64,000 bases of DNA, taken from the NCBI RefSeq assembly GCF_900113765.1, contig NZ_FOQO01000006.1, forward strand, positions 1 to 64,000, written 5' to 3'. Position numbers and translations under genes: made by a program. The stretch is from Parapedobacter indicus (GTDB lineage Bacteria > Bacteroidota > Bacteroidia > Sphingobacteriales > Sphingobacteriaceae). Below the pieces are notes generated by a model, which ran no database searches, was not told the DNA's origin, and saw nothing but the letters and a program-made list of their open reading frames with translations. Shown in pieces: positions 1-7,066 of this stretch (the stretch's first letter is position 1; each line of letters begins with the position of its first letter).

Positions 1-95
1 TGATGAAACCCGCTTTCGTGTTCGATGGCAGGAAGCTGCTCGCTGACAACCGGCTGGCCGACCTGGGATTCACCTATTACGCGATCGGGGAATAG
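1..95 (+). CDS. ugd: UDP-glucose 6-dehydrogenase, C-terminal fragment (gene enters from the left edge)
   Basis: Only the last 30 residues are in the window; the first complete codon is at position 3 and the stop TAG is at 93-95. The tail contains MKPAFVFDGRKLL followed by a leucine-rich stretch and LGFTYYAIGE, which matches the usual end of UDP-glucose 6-dehydrogenases, the cytosolic enzymes that oxidise UDP-glucose to UDP-glucuronate for surface polysaccharides. The family end looks complete. What follows immediately (from about position 98, in another frame) is the tail of an unrelated GDSL hydrolase, so this gene end abuts a broken gene. The identification rests on a short segment and could shift to a related UDP-sugar dehydrogenase. 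Confidence 0.6.
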   Translation, partial: MKPAFVFDGRKLLADNRLADLGFTYYAIGE

Positions 96-97
96 AA

Positions 98-331
98 CGA
101 TCTGATTCATACCGCCCCAATCTTACTGCTTATTATGAGATGTATCGGTCGGTCGCCAAAGAACTGAAAACAGGACTCATCGACCATTATAGCAACTGGC
201 AGGCGCTGTTGAGCCAAGGGGAAGCTGTGTTTCTAACATATGTCCCTGATGGTTTACATCCCAATACAAAGGGGAACCGGGAAATCCTTGCAGCGCATAT
301 CCTCGCTTCCTGGGGAATTAAAGCACCCTAG
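98..331 (+). pseudogene. C-terminal remnant of a GDSL/SGNH hydrolase
   Basis: Reading frame 2 is open from about position 47, and hydrolase-like sequence begins near 98 (SYRPNLTAYYEMYRSVAKEL), runs through IDHYSNWQALL and reaches VPDGLHPNTKGN, the typical block V of SGNH esterases that carries the catalytic Asp and His. There is no block I (GDS) and no start codon before 140, so at least 100 N-terminal residues are missing. The remnant begins within a few bases of the ugd stop codon. A short product starting at the ATG at 140 would lack the nucleophile. It is not a duplicate of the intact GDSL gene next door, since the two tails differ clearly and lie on opposite strands. Deletion is the simplest explanation; a sequence misjoin cannot be excluded. 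Confidence 0.65.
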
Positions 332-340
332 AAATGAGTG

Positions 341-1276
341 CTATTTATGTAGGTTACGTATTTCCCGCTCGATTTTCCGGTATTGCTTTTTCGCTTCTTT
401 TATCGCAAGCCCTTTCTTCATCCCAGGCCTTTCGTGGCCGGTATAGGTAAGCCATGCATCTTTCATGATCGCCTGTCGCTTACTCACCAACCCATACAAC
501 TCACCCATCGAGGGCGTACTGCTGAGGTAAGCTTCCCGTGAAGGGGATTGATTAACAGTGGGATTGAAATAAGATATTAAGGTTTTCGCCATCAGCCAAT
601 GGCCCTCCTCGCCCGGATGTACCCCATCGTTCGCCAACCGAAACGCCGGATCTGCCTCACGTCGCTCCTTCAGATAGGTACGCATCGGAAAATGGAGATC
701 GATTACCTCCCAGCCCTGAGTTTCACGTTGTTCCAGCAACCAACGGGCATACTGATCCAGCACCAGGTTATATCCTCCGAGTCCTTTTTCCGAATCGTCG
801 TGTACGGGAGGGGTCAGAAAAATAACACGCTTCACTCCTACTGCTTTCAACTCGCTTCGCAGGCGTTCCATGCCAGTCTTATACGCTGCAAAACGTGCTT
901 CATCAAAAGGCAGGTAGATACCGTCGTTCATCCCGTAACAGGCAAAGACCACATCTGGTTTGGTCTTTTTTAACACGCTATTCAACCGACTAAAGAGGCA
1001 GGGCCGTGGAAACGCGCCATCGGCATGATTGGGCTCGCTCAGTCCAGACACCGTTTCACTCGGCAATCCCGCGTTAATGACTTCTGCCTTCGACGTAGGG
1101 TACTGCGTGATGTAAAAACTTTCGAAAAATGTTATATAATCGCCTGCGTACGTGATGCTGTTACCCAGAAAAAGAATCCGCTTCGCGTTCGATAGTGGAT
1201 AAGCATCTACGTCGGACTGTGCCATGGCCGGAGCGGCCAACAATAACAACCAAAGAAAGCCACTGATCTTATTCAT
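341..1276 (-). CDS. Secreted SGNH/GDSL-family hydrolase
   Basis: About 311 residues. An ATG at 1276 gives a clean signal peptide (MNKISGFLWLLLLAAPAMAQ), which is preferred over the in-frame ATG at 1303. Block I is LFLGNSITYAG with the nucleophile Ser near residue 40, block III is GMNDG, and block V is NDGVHPGEEGH with the catalytic Asp/His pair. Such proteins are exported esterases or carbohydrate deacetylases; the substrate here is unknown. The C-terminus is long and charged (KKGLAIKEAKKQYRKIEREI). The gene converges on the GDSL remnant, with nine bases between them. It could be a general esterase or a polysaccharide deacetylase. Confidence 0.85.
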   Translation of the reverse strand: MNKISGFLWLLLLAAPAMAQSDVDAYPLSNAKRILFLGNSITYAGDYITFFESFYITQYPTSKAEVINAGLPSETVSGLSEPNHADGAFPRPCLFSRLNSVLKKTKPDVVFACYGMNDGIYLPFDEARFAAYKTGMERLRSELKAVGVKRVIFLTPPVHDDSEKGLGGYNLVLDQYARWLLEQRETQGWEVIDLHFPMRTYLKERREADPAFRLANDGVHPGEEGHWLMAKTLISYFNPTVNQSPSREAYLSSTPSMGELYGLVSKRQAIMKDAWLTYTGHERPGMKKGLAIKEAKKQYRKIEREIRNLHK

Positions 1277-1385
1277 TTTACCCATGCCTGCTAAGATTGG
1301 CATTTCATGGGAAAATTACAAATAGGGCAATGTTTACAGCAGGCACCGACTTACTGTGCTTCACAAGGAGCTTCGGCTATGCATA

Positions 1386-1429
1386 GGTAACCTCGGAGGA
1401 TGAGTGAAGCGAGTCTTCCGAAACCTCTA
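1386..1429 (-). repeat. Copy of a dispersed intergenic palindromic element (divergent copy)
   Basis: Read on the minus strand this stretch contains GGAAGACTCGCTTCACTCAT and then CCGAGGTTACC. It closely resembles the cores at 2909-2963 and 40588-40640 (GGAAGACTCGCTYCGCTCAT ... RRGGTTGC). It begins directly at the lemA stop codon. The outer arms are poorly conserved here, with only a TATGCATA-like remnant upstream. Confidence 0.5.
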
Positions 1430-2119
1430 CCCATCGCCTGCACTATTTTTAGGCGGAGCGGAATCTTTTTGCGACTCCTTTACTTTATCCACCAGCTCTT
1501 TGCCCGCCTTGCCCGCTTGTGTTGCCAAACCGGCGATCTTGTTGCCCGCCCCGGTAAATAACTGCTGCAACCGCTCGCCATCATCGGTTTTAAAATCTTG
1601 GAGTGAAGTGATCTCATTCATTCCCGACACGTCAAACTGTAAATATGGCGCTTCAGGAAATCCCATGGCCCGCGCCATGAAAACCGTGGGAATCCGCAGT
1701 CTTTTGGTATTGTATTCCTTTACCGCGTGGTTATATTTTTCGCGGCTTTCCTGAATGTTCTGCTCGCAGTGCTGGATGCTGTCCACCAACCGGTGGTACT
1801 GCTCGTTGGCTTTCAGGTTGGGGAATTTTTCGGCAATTCCTTGTACAGTAGCCAAGACGGTACCCGACTGCTGATACGAACTGGCCAAATCGGTAGCCGA
1901 CGTATCTTGGGAAACCTTGAGCTGAACCAATTGTTCACCCTCCTGGTAATTTTTCACCACGTCGATCAACTGATTGATCAAAGCCAGTTTTTTACTGATG
2001 GCAACCTGCGCATTGGAAGCCTTTTCGCGCACATCCTGTGCCAATTTCTGCAGCGCATTATAGGAACCAGCTGCTAATAGGAGAATAAGTACCAGAAGCG
2101 TAATCAATACAAACATCAT
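1427..2119 (-). CDS. lemA: LemA family protein
   Basis: 230 residues. An N-terminal hydrophobic segment (MMFVLITLLVLILLLAAG, residues 1-18) is followed by a helical domain with the LemA signature: YNALQKLAQDVREKASNAQVAISKKLALI, then VATVQGIAEKFPNLKAN and a late YNTKRLRIPTVFMARAMGFPEAPY. LemA proteins are small membrane-anchored helical bundles of uncertain function, usually facing the outside. The C-terminus is extended by about 50 residues rich in Lys, Ala and Gly. It lies 15 bases after the lipoprotein gene on the same strand, so the two are probably cotranscribed. Confidence 0.9.
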   Translation of the reverse strand: MMFVLITLLVLILLLAAGSYNALQKLAQDVREKASNAQVAISKKLALINQLIDVVKNYQEGEQLVQLKVSQDTSATDLASSYQQSGTVLATVQGIAEKFPNLKANEQYHRLVDSIQHCEQNIQESREKYNHAVKEYNTKRLRIPTVFMARAMGFPEAPYLQFDVSGMNEITSLQDFKTDDGERLQQLFTGAGNKIAGLATQAGKAGKELVDKVKESQKDSAPPKNSAGDG

Positions 2120-2134
2120 GAAAATAATAGTATG

Positions 2135-2740
2135 TTAACGATTTTCATTGGAAACCAGGATGGGCACGTAAAATTCACCATCGGTGATAATCACTTCTTT
2201 CAAATCCGGATAGGTGGTATAGGCACGCATCGAAAACGTGCCTTTGACCGTCTTATCGCTGATTTGGCTGAACTGTGCCGTGGCATCATCTTTCACCTCA
2301 AAGGGAAGTGATGGCAATTGATAAAGCTGTGCATAATATTTTTCGCCTGATGCGTTGTAATGTGAACCAAAAACCCTCGAAATACTTTGATGGTATTCGG
2401 GCCATTCCAGTCGCTCGGAGAGTCGGTAAATCGTACCCGTTTCAAGCGGCACGGCATCCGTCACGGCAACGAACACCGCATCCCGATTCTGATCGTCTTC
2501 GTGCATGCGTCCTTGTATGAGGCATTGCCTGGCGTCCGTATCCGGCAACGTAAGAAATATCGCATAGACCAATTTTTCGTCTGTATATTCATGCCCCACC
2601 CCATTGGCTTTATATCGGATGTAATACGCTCCAGGTACTTCCTCTTCCTCGCCGGGTCCGTCGTCCGATTTGCTACACGCGCCGATCAAAAGTCCCAAGC
2701 AAACCAGGATTGCGGTAAAACGTAATGGATAGCTGCTCAT
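2135..2740 (-). CDS. Hypothetical lipoprotein
   Basis: 201 residues beginning with a lipoprotein signal peptide: the hydrophobic run ILVCLGLLIG ends in a lipobox with Cys at about residue 22 (LIGAC), followed by an acidic linker (SKSDDGPGEEEE). The mature part (YYIRYKANG..., ISDKTVKGTFSMRAY near the end) resembles the small beta-rich surface lipoproteins of Bacteroidota, but I recognise no specific family. It precedes lemA by 15 bases and is probably in the same transcription unit. Function unknown. Confidence 0.75.
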   Translation of the reverse strand: MSSYPLRFTAILVCLGLLIGACSKSDDGPGEEEEVPGAYYIRYKANGVGHEYTDEKLVYAIFLTLPDTDARQCLIQGRMHEDDQNRDAVFVAVTDAVPLETGTIYRLSERLEWPEYHQSISRVFGSHYNASGEKYYAQLYQLPSLPFEVKDDATAQFSQISDKTVKGTFSMRAYTTYPDLKEVIITDGEFYVPILVSNENR

Positions 2741-2898
2741 TGTTTATTCCCTTTCTTCTTATCAAATTGAAGATTATTCCGCCAAAAAAGCAACCATAAA
2801 CGAGCAACTGCGCACAGCGAATGAGTAATTGCCACCCTTGGGAGAATAGGTGTTACTTCTCAATGGCGGCGGAGAGATTCAGGGATTTCGCTATCAGC

Positions 2899-2982
2899 AA
2901 AGCAACTTTGGATACGCCCCGCAACTGGAAGACTCGCTCCGCTCATCCCCCTAGATTGCTCATGCGTATCCAAAGTTGCTTA
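2899..2982. repeat. Dispersed nested-palindrome element, best-preserved copy
   Basis: The outer arms AAGCAACTTTGGATACGC (left) and GCGTATCCAAAGTTGCTT (right) form a perfect 18-bp inverted repeat. The core between them reads GCAACTGGAAGACTCGCT, then CCGCTCATCCCCCTAGATTGC. Cores and outer arms (CTTTGG-N-AYGC) recur at 40575-40655 and 42333-42400, and a core alone at 1386-1429. The right arm also contains the TTG at 2976-2978, which lies 20 bases before the -7 box of the downstream kinase gene. The rest of 2741-3025 shows no gene. Confidence 0.7.
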
Positions 2983-2998
2983 TTCAAGTAATTTTATC

Positions 2999-3006
2999 TA
3001 AGTTTG
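2999..3006 (+). promoter_or_regulatory. Putative Bacteroidota -7 box for the TPR kinase/LytTR operon
   Basis: TAAGTTTG matches the TAnnTTTG -7 consensus of Bacteroidota and sits 19 bases before the ATG at 3026. A TTG at 2976-2978 is spaced about right for the -33 element and lies in the right arm of the palindromic element. Confidence 0.5.
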
Positions 3007-3025
3007 ATTTAGAATTCATTGACGA

Positions 3026-4810
3026 ATGAAGCAACTGGCAACCTATATCTGTATCGCGATGGCCTGTTTGCCTGCGTCCGGGCAAACGCTGGTTGATTCC
3101 CTGAAAAATAAACTGGCCAATCATAGCTCGGAGGATACCGTCCGCGTAAGTTTACTGCTCAATATGGCCGATGCGCTCGTGTGGAATAATCCGCAGGAAG
3201 CATTAACATATGTAAATCAGGCCACCCAATTAACCGACAAACTCGGTTGGCAAAAAGGTAAAGCCTATGCCTTACGTCAAGAAGGTCTTATCTATTACGA
3301 GCAATCAGACCCTATCCGTGCGATGGACCGGTTTCATGCGGCCCTGAAGGCTGCACAACCGCTGCGAGACCAAGCTTTCGAAGCTTCCATTTACAACAAC
3401 ATTGCGAATATCTACAGCGATCTGAAACAATACGACAAGGCGCTGAACCATTACAACCACTTATTAGCCATTTCCAAAGAACTCCAGGATACGTCCAAAA
3501 TCGTCATTGCCACCGTAAATATAGCCAGCGTATACATCGAACGGCAACAGCTGTCGATAGGCATCGACAACTTGACCACAGCCCTCTCGCTGGCTCGGGC
3601 CACCGGCAATCAGCGGTTTGAAATGGCTATCCAGAATAACCTGGGCCGTGCACTGGCTAAGCAGGATAACGATGAATTGGCGCTTGAACACTTCAACGCC
3701 TGCCTGGACCTCGCCGAGCAGTTGGGCAGTGACGGGATCAAGGCCAATGTGCTCAATAGCATCGGTGAAATCCTATTTAACCGGCACCAATACACCGAGG
3801 CTGAACACCGGAGCAAAGCGGCCCTCACATTGGCGGAAAAAGTGGGTGCCCTTGAATGGCAGGCCAACGCCTGGCGGACACTGAGCAGCATTCACGAACG
3901 ACAGCACAAGCCCAACGAAGCATTGCACGCGTACAAGCAGTTCATCACATTGCGTGACAGCGCTATCAATGACGAGAAAAAAGCAGAGATTGCCCGCAAT
4001 GAAATGCAGTTTGCGCTGGAAAAACAAGAAGCGGTAGCAGCTTCTGAGATGGGCCGTCAACGTACCATCACCTATGCCATCATCGGCATAGCCCTGGTAA
4101 CCCTGGGCGCACTTATAGTGGGGTGGCGCTTTTACAAGCATAGACGCGACGGCGACGAGCGTAAGAAAATTGCCGAATTTGAAGCGCTGGTGGCCGACAC
4201 GGAAATGAAAGCCCTACGGGCGCAAATGAATCCTCATTTCATCTTTAACGCATTGAATGCAATTGGTAACAGTATCGCCGATCAAGATTTTACCACCGCC
4301 GGAGATTACCTCAGCCGCTTTGCCAAACTCATTCGGCAGATCCTCGAAAATTCAGAGCGCAAGGAAATCCCTTTGGCCGCAGATTTAGCCGTATTGGAAG
4401 GATACATCCAGCTCGAAGCGATGCGCTTACGCGGAAAATTCACGTATGCGATAAACATCGCCGGAGACATTGATCCCGAAAATACCTTGGTGCCCCCGCT
4501 CATTTTGCAACCTTTGATCGAAAATAGCATATGGCATGGGATTCTTCCTAAAAAAGACACCGGACATATAGACATACGGGTGCAAAAAGATAGTGATTCG
4601 CTTTGCTATATCGTAGAAGACAATGGCGTAGGAAGGGCTCCTGTAAACGGGCAGACCAATACGTCTAAACGGTCCCTTGGAATTGCGTTAACTAAAGCAC
4701 GGGTTGACATTGCGGGCGCGCATCAAAATAAAACGGCTGCCATTTTGTTTAACGACTTACCGAATGGACTGGCCGTAACGGTGAAACTACCGCTGTCCTT
4801 GCAATTTTAA
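3026..4810 (+). CDS. TPR-containing sensor histidine kinase, LytS/YehU type
   Basis: 594 residues. A signal peptide (about residues 1-19, ending SGQ) precedes a periplasmic array of tetratricopeptide repeats (roughly 35-310; e.g. ASIYNNIANIYSDLKQYDKALNHY). A single membrane helix follows (ITYAIIGIALVTLGALIVGW, near 350-368), then the His_kinase domain with the phospho-acceptor in QMNPHFIFNALNAIGNS (His about 404), and an ATPase domain with PLILQPLIENSIWHGI and EDNGVGR. These kinases phosphorylate a LytTR regulator, which lies 11 bases downstream. The TPR part is presumed to sense or bind a partner in the periplasm; the signal is unknown. Confidence 0.92.
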   Translation: MKQLATYICIAMACLPASGQTLVDSLKNKLANHSSEDTVRVSLLLNMADALVWNNPQEALTYVNQATQLTDKLGWQKGKAYALRQEGLIYYEQSDPIRAMDRFHAALKAAQPLRDQAFEASIYNNIANIYSDLKQYDKALNHYNHLLAISKELQDTSKIVIATVNIASVYIERQQLSIGIDNLTTALSLARATGNQRFEMAIQNNLGRALAKQDNDELALEHFNACLDLAEQLGSDGIKANVLNSIGEILFNRHQYTEAEHRSKAALTLAEKVGALEWQANAWRTLSSIHERQHKPNEALHAYKQFITLRDSAINDEKKAEIARNEMQFALEKQEAVAASEMGRQRTITYAIIGIALVTLGALIVGWRFYKHRRDGDERKKIAEFEALVADTEMKALRAQMNPHFIFNALNAIGNSIADQDFTTAGDYLSRFAKLIRQILENSERKEIPLAADLAVLEGYIQLEAMRLRGKFTYAINIAGDIDPENTLVPPLILQPLIENSIWHGILPKKDTGHIDIRVQKDSDSLCYIVEDNGVGRAPVNGQTNTSKRSLGIALTKARVDIAGAHQNKTAAILFNDLPNGLAVTVKLPLSLQF

Positions 4811-4821
4811 TTCGAATTTCT

Positions 4822-5574
4822 ATGATTGATGCCATCATTGTAGACGACGAACCGCACTGCATCCAACACCTGCAGCGGCTCCTGCAGCGCCATACCCAGG
4901 GCAAAATACGGTTACTGGGCTCGTTTGAGGACGTCGCTCATGGGGTCGACGCGATCAAAGCGCTGAACCCCCAATTGCTGTTTCTAGATATCCAATTGGG
5001 TGAACGGACAGGGTTTGACCTGCTGCGCCAGCTAGATACCCGTCGAATATCCGTCATTTTTACTACCGCATACGATCAATATGCAGTGCAGGCATTCAAA
5101 TTCAGCGCAATTGACTATTTACTCAAACCCATCGATGGCGATGATCTTGTAGAAAGCGTACAGCGCGCTGCAGACACCCTAACTAAAAAGGAAGCTGCTA
5201 CCCGATACGAGCTTTTATTGCAACACCTCGATCATCCTGCGGGTGTACCGGCCAAAATTGCGCTTCCATCCATGGAAGGATGGGACTTTACGCCGATCGC
5301 CGAAATTATCCGATGCCAGGCACAGGGCAACTATACGTTGTTTGTCCTGCAAGGAGGAAAACAGCTTTTGGTGTCCCGAACGTTAAAAGGCTACGAACAG
5401 CTGCTGGAGAGCCAGGGGTTCTTTCGTGTCCACCACGCACACTTAGTCAATCTAGCTCACGTTAACAAATACCACAAAAGTGGGTTTTTAACCCTAAACG
5501 ACGGCTCGACCATAGAAGTATCCACCAGAAGGCGGGAAGCTTTTCTGACCCGGATAACTGCGCGCAGCAGATGA
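4822..5574 (+). CDS. LytTR-family response regulator
   Basis: 250 residues. The N-terminal receiver domain has acidic residues in VDDEPH, the phosphorylated Asp in LLFLDIQLGE (near residue 54), Thr in IFTTAYDQYA, and Lys in DYLLKPID. A C-terminal LytTR DNA-binding domain (about 150-247) contains IIRCQAQGNYTLF, LKGYEQLLESQGFFRVHHAHLVNLAHV and EVSTRRREAFL. It is the partner of the upstream TPR kinase, with which it forms a two-gene operon. The target genes are not evident; the downstream gene is convergent, with its stop only four bases away. Confidence 0.93.
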   Translation: MIDAIIVDDEPHCIQHLQRLLQRHTQGKIRLLGSFEDVAHGVDAIKALNPQLLFLDIQLGERTGFDLLRQLDTRRISVIFTTAYDQYAVQAFKFSAIDYLLKPIDGDDLVESVQRAADTLTKKEAATRYELLLQHLDHPAGVPAKIALPSMEGWDFTPIAEIIRCQAQGNYTLFVLQGGKQLLVSRTLKGYEQLLESQGFFRVHHAHLVNLAHVNKYHKSGFLTLNDGSTIEVSTRRREAFLTRITARSR

Positions 5575-5578
5575 AGTC

Positions 5579-6457
5579 TTATAGTGCCTCAGCTACCTCG
5601 ATCGGCAAATCAGACTCCAGAATCGTCGCGCCATCGGCAAAGACAGCCCGGTATGCTTCGGCACGAGCCTCTTTTGTTTCGAGCTTGTCGTAGGTGGGTG
5701 CTGCGGAAATCATACACATCACTCCTTCGGCATGCAACAACCGGTACAATTCCTGGTTCTCCGGTTTAATCTTTGGACCGATATAAGCGATCATGCGGTT
5801 AAAAGGAATCCCGGCGGCTTTGTATTCCTGAAATTTTTCAGTGGTGAGAATGTGGGCTGAGAGCATCTGATTGCTGTTCTGATCGAGGTAGTAACGTGCT
5901 TCCTCCGGCGAATGGACAGTAACCATCACAAACGAGTAGGCATCGTGCTTGCGGATAATTTCGGCGGTTTGCTCCAGCGGAAGGTCCTTATGGTCGAGAT
6001 TCAGGACCGTTTTGCCCCTTGCCCATTCAATCGCGTCATCCAACGTAGGAATACGGTATCCGGTCGTGTTGCCATCGCGGTCTTTCAAATGCAATTGTTT
6101 CACTTCTGCCCAGGTATAATCGGCCAGTTTACCCGTGCCGGTTGTTGTCCGATCCAGCGTGGCATCGTGCATGAGTACCACCACACCATCTTTGGTAAGA
6201 CGTGGATCGATTTCAAAAAAAGCCGGTGCATGCCGCAATAATGCTTCCATGCCTTCGATGGAATTTTCCGTCAAACCCTGTTCCACCGTTCCCCGGTGGC
6301 CGCTGATAACCGTTTTCCCTTTCGTATACTTAAAAAACCGGTGCAGCTGCTTGGGCGACTTGAAATCCAACCGATGGAGGAGGGGTTGTTCCTGTGCATA
6401 AGTTTGGGATCCTACCGTCAAAATCAATAAAAGCCCTACTAAAAAACGTGTGTTCAT
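5579..6457 (-). CDS. Secreted glycerophosphodiester phosphodiesterase family protein
   Basis: About 292 residues from the ATG at 6457, which begins a signal peptide (MNTRFLVGLLLILTVGSQTYAQ). An ATG at 6475 would add six residues and overlap the preceding gene. GDPD family motifs are ISGHRG (near 52-56), ENS, FEIDPRLTKDGVVVLMHD and DRTTTGTG, followed by IPTLDDAIEWA and a metal-site-like LNLDHKD. The enzymes are metal-dependent and split glycerophosphodiesters, or in some cases teichoic-acid-type polyol phosphodiesters, outside the cytoplasm. It is the last gene of the presumed polyol/sugar operon, which makes an exported phosphodiester a possible source of the transported polyol; that link is inference. 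Confidence 0.88.
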   Translation of the reverse strand: MNTRFLVGLLLILTVGSQTYAQEQPLLHRLDFKSPKQLHRFFKYTKGKTVISGHRGTVEQGLTENSIEGMEALLRHAPAFFEIDPRLTKDGVVVLMHDATLDRTTTGTGKLADYTWAEVKQLHLKDRDGNTTGYRIPTLDDAIEWARGKTVLNLDHKDLPLEQTAEIIRKHDAYSFVMVTVHSPEEARYYLDQNSNQMLSAHILTTEKFQEYKAAGIPFNRMIAYIGPKIKPENQELYRLLHAEGVMCMISAAPTYDKLETKEARAEAYRAVFADGATILESDLPIEVAEAL

Positions 6458-6467
6458 AACCTTATCT

Positions 6468-7064
6468 TTATGCATTTAATTTCAAGAGCGAGAATCCCTC
6501 CGCATCGCCAAACCGGACGACCGTTATCGCCGAATTCTCCTGAGCGATTCGCCGGTAGTGCTTCAGCGGCATGCCCAGCTTCCATGCCAGGTACAACCGG
6601 TTGACCCCATTGTGGGCTACCACCAGCACATGTTGTCCATCGTGCTTTCGCATCATTTCCGCGAAGAAATCATCCACGCGGCGCACCACATCCAATGCCG
6701 TATCGCCGGAGCCACCGGCCTGTGTATGATCCGGCGACTCACTCCACAATGTCCATAGATCAGGGTCTTCCGATACAAATTCGTCGCGGGTCTTGCCCTC
6801 CCAGGCACCGAAATCGAGTTCGATCAACCGAGGGTCTCTGATAACGGGCAGTTGATTTCCGCTGGCAATTTCCGCCGTGATATACGCACGTTTCAAAGGC
6901 GATGCATATACGGCATCTATCGGATGTCCACGCAGTGCTTCTGCTACCCGTTGTGCCTGCGAAATCCCTTTTCCCGTCAATTCGGCGTCTATCCTCCCGC
7001 AGTAGCGGTTTCCATCGGCGTTGTAGGTCGTTTCTCCATGCCGGAGCAAATAGACAGTCAGCAT
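6468..7064 (-). CDS. Histidine phosphatase (phosphoglycerate mutase-like) family protein
   Basis: 198 residues from the ATG at 7064; an in-frame TTG two codons upstream is less likely. The catalytic RHG motif is at about residues 8-10 (YLLRHGETTYN), followed by GRIDAELTGKG, the second conserved segment YASPLKRAYITAEI, the acid ELDFGAWEGK, and the second histidine in VLVVAHNGVNR. No signal peptide, so cytosolic. Members include alpha-ribazole and sugar phosphatases and mutases. The substrate is unknown, but the gene is two bases after an FGGY kinase and ahead of a GDPD gene, so a phosphorylated sugar or polyol is plausible. Confidence 0.88.
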   Translation of the reverse strand: MLTVYLLRHGETTYNADGNRYCGRIDAELTGKGISQAQRVAEALRGHPIDAVYASPLKRAYITAEIASGNQLPVIRDPRLIELDFGAWEGKTRDEFVSEDPDLWTLWSESPDHTQAGGSGDTALDVVRRVDDFFAEMMRKHDGQHVLVVAHNGVNRLYLAWKLGMPLKHYRRIAQENSAITVVRFGDAEGFSLLKLNA

Positions 7065-7066
7065 AC

